This document shows positions 57,268-64,000 of a stretch of DNA of 64,000 nt, one piece after another. Source of the DNA: Solanum dulcamara (Eukaryota; Streptophyta; Magnoliopsida; Solanales; Solanaceae); contig NC_077248.1 in assembly GCF_947179165.1 (NCBI RefSeq), forward strand, positions 47,828,232 to 47,892,231, in the 5' to 3' direction. Both the position numbers and the translations under genes were made by a program. Every line of letters begins with the position of its first letter. The stretch's first letter is position 1. The notes under the pieces are model-generated. The model saw only the letters and a program-made list of their open reading frames with translations. It had not been told where the DNA came from and ran no database searches.

Positions 57268-58775
57268 ATATGGAATGGAGGTGTATCTTTTTTTGGTGGG
57301 TTGCGGTAGATCCAGCTTGTCGACTCTTTCCAATAACTTATTTGTATAGCCCTGAGTCTATGAAGTTGAGGTTTGCTCTTGTGACCTACCTAGTTGGTTC
57401 CTTTATGGAAGCCTTGGTGTTTGGTTTTATTGGTAGTTGAGAAATTTATAGTTGTTGTTGTTTTGAGAAAGGTAGTATAGCCTTCTGTGGTATTTTGGTA
57501 ATCCTAGTTGGACATCTCTTTTCTTTGCCTTAGTCTTATTCTTGGTTGCAAAGTGGATGTCCGCTCGTTCAATCTTTTAAAACCATCTCTTTTGATTATT
57601 TTTGTGCTAACTCTAGTTAGTTGATAATTTGGGAAGTGTGATCTCTCATTGTGCCTTGATACGAATATTTTTGGTTCTCTGCAGTTGTGTTAGTATCTCT
57701 CGAGACTTTATTTATCATTTAGAGTTAGACCAGTGGTGTTCGTTGGTGGCTCCGAATGTAGCCTAAGTTGGGGGATGAAAAGTTGCCTAGAAAGTTTATT
57801 TTTAGGACCGGATCAAATAATTTGTGGAAGTTATGACTTGGTTCTTATTCAGATGCAAGGTCAGTTTTGCGATATTCGGTAGCTTGTGGTATTTGTTGAT
57901 AGGAGTTGGTGACCTTGGACCATTACTGATCATTGACTATGCTTATATGCCACCTACCGGCTTGGTTTTCCCTTTGGCTAGGGTGGTTGGATCAGATTTG
58001 CGCTCTCAGTGTAGTTGTGGGAATATGGTATCGTCTATTCGAAAGTCCCTATGATAGAAGTAAGTCACTAGAGCAGGGCTCAATGCAAACTTCTTATTAG
58101 TGAGTCAATGGAGCAGGGCTCAGTGCAAACTTGTCATTCGTGGGATAATCGCTCTTTTTAGTAGAGTGTTAGTTTCAGGAGGATGAGTTTCTTCTTGCAT
58201 TAGTGTTTTTTGAAGTTGAGATTGAAATTTTAGGCCTTGCCCTAGGTTGAGTTTCTTATTTTGGCGGGTGTCACTTCTCAATATTAGATAGAGTATGTAA
58301 CTCCTTTGAGGTTTGCATGGTATGGTTCTGTAAGCAAATTTCAGATGGTGTTTGAGGTGTTCAAGTTTGCTAAAGACCGAAAGAACCCCCTTGGTGGTTA
58401 GAAGACGTTGAGTTTTGAGCATAAGGAAAGATTTTGAACCATGAGTTGAGTTGAATCTGCCATGGTCTTGTGTTTCTCATTTTGGTGGTTTTAGTCATAT
58501 TTTGGTTTTTCTTAAATGAATCTGGTGCCTTCGGTTAAGTTTGGATTTGTTGGGTGAGAGTTGGAGCCCAAAAAGGCAATTGGAGGAGTTTTGGAGCCTT
58601 GAAGTGGAATTGAGGATTTTTCTCTAAGACTGAGTTTTGTAATGGTGTTATTTGACCCGAAAGGGTGTCCTAGGGTCTAGAAGAGCATGCAGACCCAATA
58701 CCCTCTTCTTTTTGTGCCTTCAGGTTGTAATTTCCTTCTACTTTTGCGGATAAAAGTTCTTTTAGTAGTTGATAT
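57268..58775 (+). mobile_element. 3' internal (untranslated) region of a Gypsy element of family G
   Basis: A G/T-rich plus strand without coding domains precedes an LTR start at 58776. The text (GTTGATAGGAGTTGGTGACC, ATGCCACCTACCGGCTTGG) resembles the non-coding region found downstream of pol in large Solanaceae Gypsy elements. GAGCAGGGCTC is repeated near 58072 and 58112. ORFs at 57824-58054 and 58120-58422 show no domain. Confidence 0.45.
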
Positions 58776-61700
58776 TGTAATGACCCTCCAGGTAATTTCC
58801 TTTATTTTTTTATCTCTTCAGTGTTTAGAGCTTTCCTGTAGCGACCCCAAGTAATTTATGCCTTGATGGGACTGACAGTTCGATTGTCTGGTCGTTCGTT
58901 TGGATTTAAAGCTAATTTCTATGTTTTAGAGATCATAGAGTTGGAACGATTGATTATGGTGCAAGTTTGAGCCATTTGATGTTTTAGTACTTAAGTTTTG
59001 GCATAAGTTTGACTTTGGTCAATATTCTTGGTAAAATCACTCTAATTTAAATTTCGTCAGCACGATTAGCTTTGAAATGTCAAGTTTGGTCTAGAACGGC
59101 CTTTCATGCATTTTTTGAGCTTTCGGTCTTATTTAACTCGCCTTGTAGAATTGGCCAAAATGGCACTTGGTTGTGGGACCCTTTTTTAGTTAAGATGACG
59201 TCAGATGCAAATTTTGGTTATTCCATATAGTCCATAACATTGAATTTGGTAGGGTAGCATAGTTCACTTGCGCGCATTGGGTTTTGAACAAATCTTGGGC
59301 ACCCCACCATAGAGTCCTAGTTTGGGAAAAACTAGTTGATATGAATCAGCTGGTCCAGATGAAATTTGGTCTTTCCATTCACACCATGGAGGCCTCATTC
59401 GCAGAAGCTAGAGGCTTTGTCCTATGCATTCACAGGCATAAGGCCATGTTCGCGAAGGTTTGAGGGATTGGCCTCCGCATTCGCGAGACCCTTATCGAGT
59501 TTCCAGAGCCTTATGGATTAACCCTGTATGTTCGTAGTGGCCTTGCCACATTTGCAAAACTTTGAGGGTTGGTCTCGCATTCGCGGACCTCTTCCTCCGC
59601 GTTGTTAAGAACAAATTCTTCCAGTCTTTTAAATTAAAAGATAAACACAATTCAGCTAAGTCTCATTTTGTGTTTTGGTGATTTCTTGAGCTTGGGGGCT
59701 CCAATTTGGGAGATTTTAAGTGTTGGGTGTTGTGTGAATAGTGGCTACGCATTGTAGTGTTCAGGGTGCTTAAAGTTATTGTATTGAGGTAATTTTTTGC
59801 CCTAAAGGGTTGCCCAACCTTGAATTAAAGCTTTAATGGTGATGTTAATACATGGGCTGATTTCTTCATTTTCGAGCATCAAATTGTGTTATATTTTAGG
59901 AAACAAGCTTATTAAGGCAAAATGTACCATTTCACAAAATTGATTTTAGGATTTTTGATGCGGGTCCCATAATCCTAATTTAGACCCAATTTTGGGTCCG
60001 TCTCCGATTAACATAATTTTGTTTAAAAATATCTGTATTGACATCGTAATCAATATTTTGTTAGCGTGGTGGCAATTTGAGGTGATTTAGAGGTTGAAAG
60101 CTTAATTTTGGTCGATTTGGAATGCGTGTGCTTAGCTTCGAGGTAGATTTTGGTCTCCCACTTTGACTGAGATTTATTAGATACTGTTTAGTATAAATTA
60201 CATATGATTTAGGAAGATACTTGCCCAATATATGATTTATCTCCATCTAGTTCATTTTCTCGATTCTCGATTGAGACTTAGACTAGAATAGTATCGTGAA
60301 ATCCTTAATTTAGGCTATGGTCCTTGTTGTGGTATTGCCTTCGCATTATTATCCTTTTTAGGATTGATATTGATGGCCTTAAGCTAGTTTTGAGCCTTAT
60401 ATTCTTTAGCATGTGTTTTGTTTCTTTTTAGCTAGTGTAGCTTCCAATAAGGCTTATTTCAGATGATATACCTTGTGCTAATGCCTGAGACCTTAGTGGC
60501 TCACTGTAGCAGTATGTTTGTCTTAGCGGTGCTCGATTGTAAGCTAGATTGGAATACTTAGGGTAAAGTGTCATTCCTAGAGATATTTCTCCCCCTATTT
60601 GATTCTAATCCATTTTTGGATTACTTCACTTTATGATTAGCGATAGGTTTGTGATGCCTTATTGACTAGAATTACATTCTTGGGCCTGAGCTGTGTTCGA
60701 GGAGCATCCTAGGTTAGTTTCCTTTGCCTTAGTAGTGTGTTAAGTTTTGGTATTACATTTATGAATGTGTGTACCTTGTTTGGATGCTGGTGATGACATG
60801 CTTACATTGTTTGAGCATTTTCACTTGTTTTGTGATATGACCCTGGTTCCTTCATTGGTTTTTCACTACTATTTTTGAGAAGGCATTCTCATACTTTTAC
60901 TATTTTTAAACTTGTTTAAATGGGAGTCGTACCACTTAGATAACTTGGACATATTGGTTTTGAGACTTATGAGGCATCAAGGACGTACACGTTTTCTATT
61001 GGAAGTATCTAAGGCATTGAGGATGATTCATCTTTTTATTGATATTCAGTGCAACGTCACCCTTTTTCTATGTTGGATGCATCTGGTATGCACTTAGCCT
61101 GTACTTGACTATCTACAGAGTGTCGCCCTTTTTTCTGCATTGGCTTAGCTACACACTCTTCATTACCATGATAGGGATTTATATGTTTGTGTAAGACTTG
61201 GTTTCGGGCCCAAGCAATATATATGAACTTCTCGCATCCTCTATGGGACTCTCTGGACGGTGTACAACTGAATCGGATGAGGGAGCTACATCGGTCCTAC
61301 CTAGCTACCCGAGGACCGGAGAGGGTCTATTCACTTGGTTATTGATGATTTAGAAGAGCCACCAATGATGTTAATGGTTTTTAATATAAATTTGCATTCA
61401 TACACATGACCTATAGCCATTACACTTGTTTATTGTTTGTTCCTTCAATTTTATAGGGCCTGGGGCTATGTTTGTTGTTGTTTGTATCTTTTGGGGGTAT
61501 GAGTGTCTGATCGATTATTCTTTGATTATAATTATTCTTATCTTATGTTATCTTAGTGTAGATTTATTGTTGGTAATCCCTGCTAAACTGAGTTTGATTA
61601 GTCCTTAGGTGATTATGTGATTTACAGTGATCGTCGGTATTCCGTTCTAGATTAGTTGACTTCTCTAGTGCTTTCTTATTGTAAATAGGTTGTTGGATTG

Positions 61701-62335
61701 CACTTTCAAGTGTGGTCCTTGTCTCTGTTTGTTTTCTCCATGTATTCTATCTCTTTACTCCTATTCGTTGTTCTACCTTGTGTTAGCTCCTGTCTAGTCT
61801 TTGTGTTGTACTTACTTTGTTTAGATGTTATTTATACTTACTTTATTTGTGTTACTCAATCGACCTATACCTACTGAGTACCATTCGTTTGGTACTCAAA
61901 CTACACTTCTGCATCCTACAGATCATAGTATGAGTTATTATCGGTGATTTGGACTTATGCGGAGCATATTTTTATTTAAAGATTTTGTGAGCTCGTGGAG
62001 TTCAGAGTTGCCGGTTTCCATCTACCTTGGGCTAGGACTAGTCTTTACTTTGTTTTCGAGACAGTTTGTATTTATTTCTGTATTTGTAAAAGCCTTGTAC
62101 TCTTATTTTGATTAGATGCTGAAATATCGACTGATGCTAGGTCTTTGGGGTAGTTCTTTAGATATGTACCTGTGTTGGTTCCTCTTTCTTCTCATTATTA
62201 TTTTTCTACTTCATTTTTTCAATTCCGCTTGATATTGTGTTGCTTCTGGTTCCGGGCTATGGGTTAGGCTTACCTAATAGTGGGTTGAAGCAGGTAACAT
62301 CATGATCTGAGAAATTGGGTGATGAAAATTAATGA
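58776..62335 (+). mobile_element. LTR, family G (about 3.56 kb)
   Basis: It starts TGTAATGACCCTCCAGG and ends near GAAATTGGGTGATGA, decayed from GGGTCGTGACA. The outer parts are homologous to 39122-40478. An inverted copy starts at 62637. About 59390-59610 holds recurrent GCATTCGCG/GTTCGCG motifs. ORFs inside have no domain. Confidence 0.65.
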
Positions 62336-62636
62336 ATCCTAGGGTTCTAACCCATAATCCACCATTTATATTACCCCTTTAGGTTCTAGGATGTTAGGGA
62401 ATCATTAGATGGATTGGTTGAAGGAGATGACTTACCTCAAAAAAGAAAAATATCCCTAGCCCTTGAAAAATTGCCTCTATGGATTTTGAATCATGTTTTG
62501 TATGTTATGAAGAAAGACTTGAATAAAACTTAAACAAGCATTCTGCCTCGCATCTCACCACTTTGCCACTATAGTCCTGCTATGGAAACAACTGCCTCTA
62601 TGTGAAGAGTCTTGGCATCATGACCCACTCCGCTAC
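62336..62636. other. Spacer between inverted LTR G copies
   Basis: About 300 bp with CACTATAG...CTGCTATGG text near 62565-62590 that resembles LTR C or D palindromic tracts. No gene is seen. Confidence 0.4.
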
Positions 62637-64000
62637 TGTCATGATTTAAAATTGGATCATGATGGCACCTACGCTAAACCCCCACTAGGTAAGCCAAACT
62701 CAAAATATCATACAATAAATAAAATTAGAAATAAGTAAATCGGAAGCAATAAAAAGGTAGAAAGGGCCCTAGAATAAATATACACAAAATGGTATAAAAT
62801 ACACATAGAGGACAAAACAAGATCGAGAAAGTTGAAATATATACAAGAACTAAACTCTAGACCAGGTGTTGCCAGTTTAGGAGCATCTGTAGTATAAAAA
62901 CAAAGCTATACAAGCCTAACCACCTAACAAAGTACACGAATATAGATAACAAAATACATAAGGAAAGCATCAAGCCTATGGACGCCTAGAGCTCACCACT
63001 ATTCGAACAACAGGAGTGGCTCAAACTAGTGAAGATCAATGAGATGACTCGTACTAGATGTTACATCAGGAAAAAAAATAGAACTGTAGGATGAGTACCA
63101 AAACACAAGGTACTCAGTAGGCATCATAGGCCGATCAAAGTCCAAAAAAACTATGAAATATAAGACATATGATAGTGAATAACACTATAAGTCAAAATTA
63201 CACTAGAAAACTACTCTTACAAGAAAAGATTGCGAAGAATATAATAATAAAGGATATCACAGTACACGCAAGCAAGCCTATCGCAAAATGACATACATTA
63301 TAGGATGATGGAATGCATATGTGGGTAATTCATAAAGTAAGAAGTTCCGGAATCACCTCGTTGGCTACCCTATAGTCTCCCTAGTGCATTTCGTAGTCCC
63401 GTTGTCACGCAACTACAGATGCAATAAAAGTAAAATTTGAAATAATCCCTTGGGCCATCTGGACTATCTAAAATGATTTCTCAAATTCATAATAGAAAAG
63501 TAAAATCTGAAATGATCCCTCGAGCTATCCAAAATGCACCCCAGACTCATAATAAAAAAAATAAAGAAAGACTAACGGAAGCGTCACCGTGGACCATAAG
63601 TAAAAGTATCATATCTTTCAAAAATGATAGAAACTAGTGAATTTAAGGATAAATCTCTTTAAAAACTGAAACTTCATGAAAATGGTAAATCTTTTCATAA
63701 AAACCCAATTTCTAATAATAAAACCAGTAGCATGCTCCCAGAGCTCAAATCGAGTAAAACTAAGACATAATAGTTTATAAACCAAAAATCAATATTTTTT
63801 GCCTCTAACTCATTCTATGATCAAATACGAGTGCAATGTGCATGGATACGTGCCAATCATAAATATACAAGGAAGAACACATTCATATCATGCACAAATA
63901 GGATAAAACACCTTTCACGGTACATATGTACTAACTTGGAACTCTTGGCAGTGCAAGTCTAAGGCCTCAGTCCAACGATCTCAATAAAAGATATAAAAAC
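62637..64000 (-). mobile_element. LTR, family G, inverted copy, continues past the window
   Basis: It starts TGTCATGATTTAAAATTGGATCATGATGG. The block CCACTAGGTAAGCC and the pair GAGTACCAAAACACAAGGTACTCAGTAGGC (about 63088-63122) are reverse complements of 62268-62290 and 61873-61900. Confidence 0.65.

Overview
This window is plant nuclear DNA, most likely from a Solanaceae species. The evidence is a SolS-like tRNA-derived SINE, Ty3/Gypsy LTR families with the initiator-Met primer site TGGTATCAGAGC, a GGCCGTTTGGATT-type MITE and an intron-containing plant gene. Nothing bacterial, organellar or viral-episomal was seen. Almost all of it is nested, decayed transposable elements. I recognise one host gene, a copy of RDM1 (RNA-DIRECTED DNA METHYLATION 1), on the minus strand at about 35.8-43.1 kb.

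Layout. 1-12.4 kb: fragments of at least two Gypsy LTR families (A and B) in inverted pairs, antisense gag-protease remnants, a 1070-bp hAT-like element with 8-bp target duplications, and Copia gag remnants. 12.4-33.0 kb: a three-level nest. LTR C is split by LTR retrotransposon D (12795-31637, LTRs about 2.08 kb). D is split by element E (17093-28253, minus strand, two 3545-bp LTRs that are nearly identical). E cut a degenerate plant-transposon-protein ORF in two, and the reading frame matches again if E and one copy of its target duplication are removed. 33.0-35.6 kb: hAT-like, LTR B and MITE fragments. 35.8-43.1 kb: RDM1, with a 5' UTR exon and two coding exons. Its 6-kb second intron holds L1 LINE, LTR and SINE remnants, and its last exon has a frameshift. 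43.2-48.8 kb: a complete but broken Copia element with 250-bp LTRs and a perfect GTAAA target duplication, inserted just upstream of RDM1 in the same orientation. 49.7-57.3 kb: element F, an older relative of E, truncated at both ends. 57.3-64 kb: the 3' end of another Gypsy element with its large LTR (G), followed by an inverted copy of LTR G that leaves the window.

Most notable signals. Elements E and F each carry a 5S rRNA-like sequence in their internal region, on opposite strands. The LTRs of E carry five CACGTG G-boxes within about 175 bp, beside a TATA-like sequence. E is young by LTR identity, yet only a broken integrase/chromodomain remnant is recognisable inside it, so it was probably moved in trans. 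A gene of the RNA-directed DNA methylation pathway, which silences transposons, is itself invaded by transposons and frameshifted. All calls are from reading the sequence; no database search was run.
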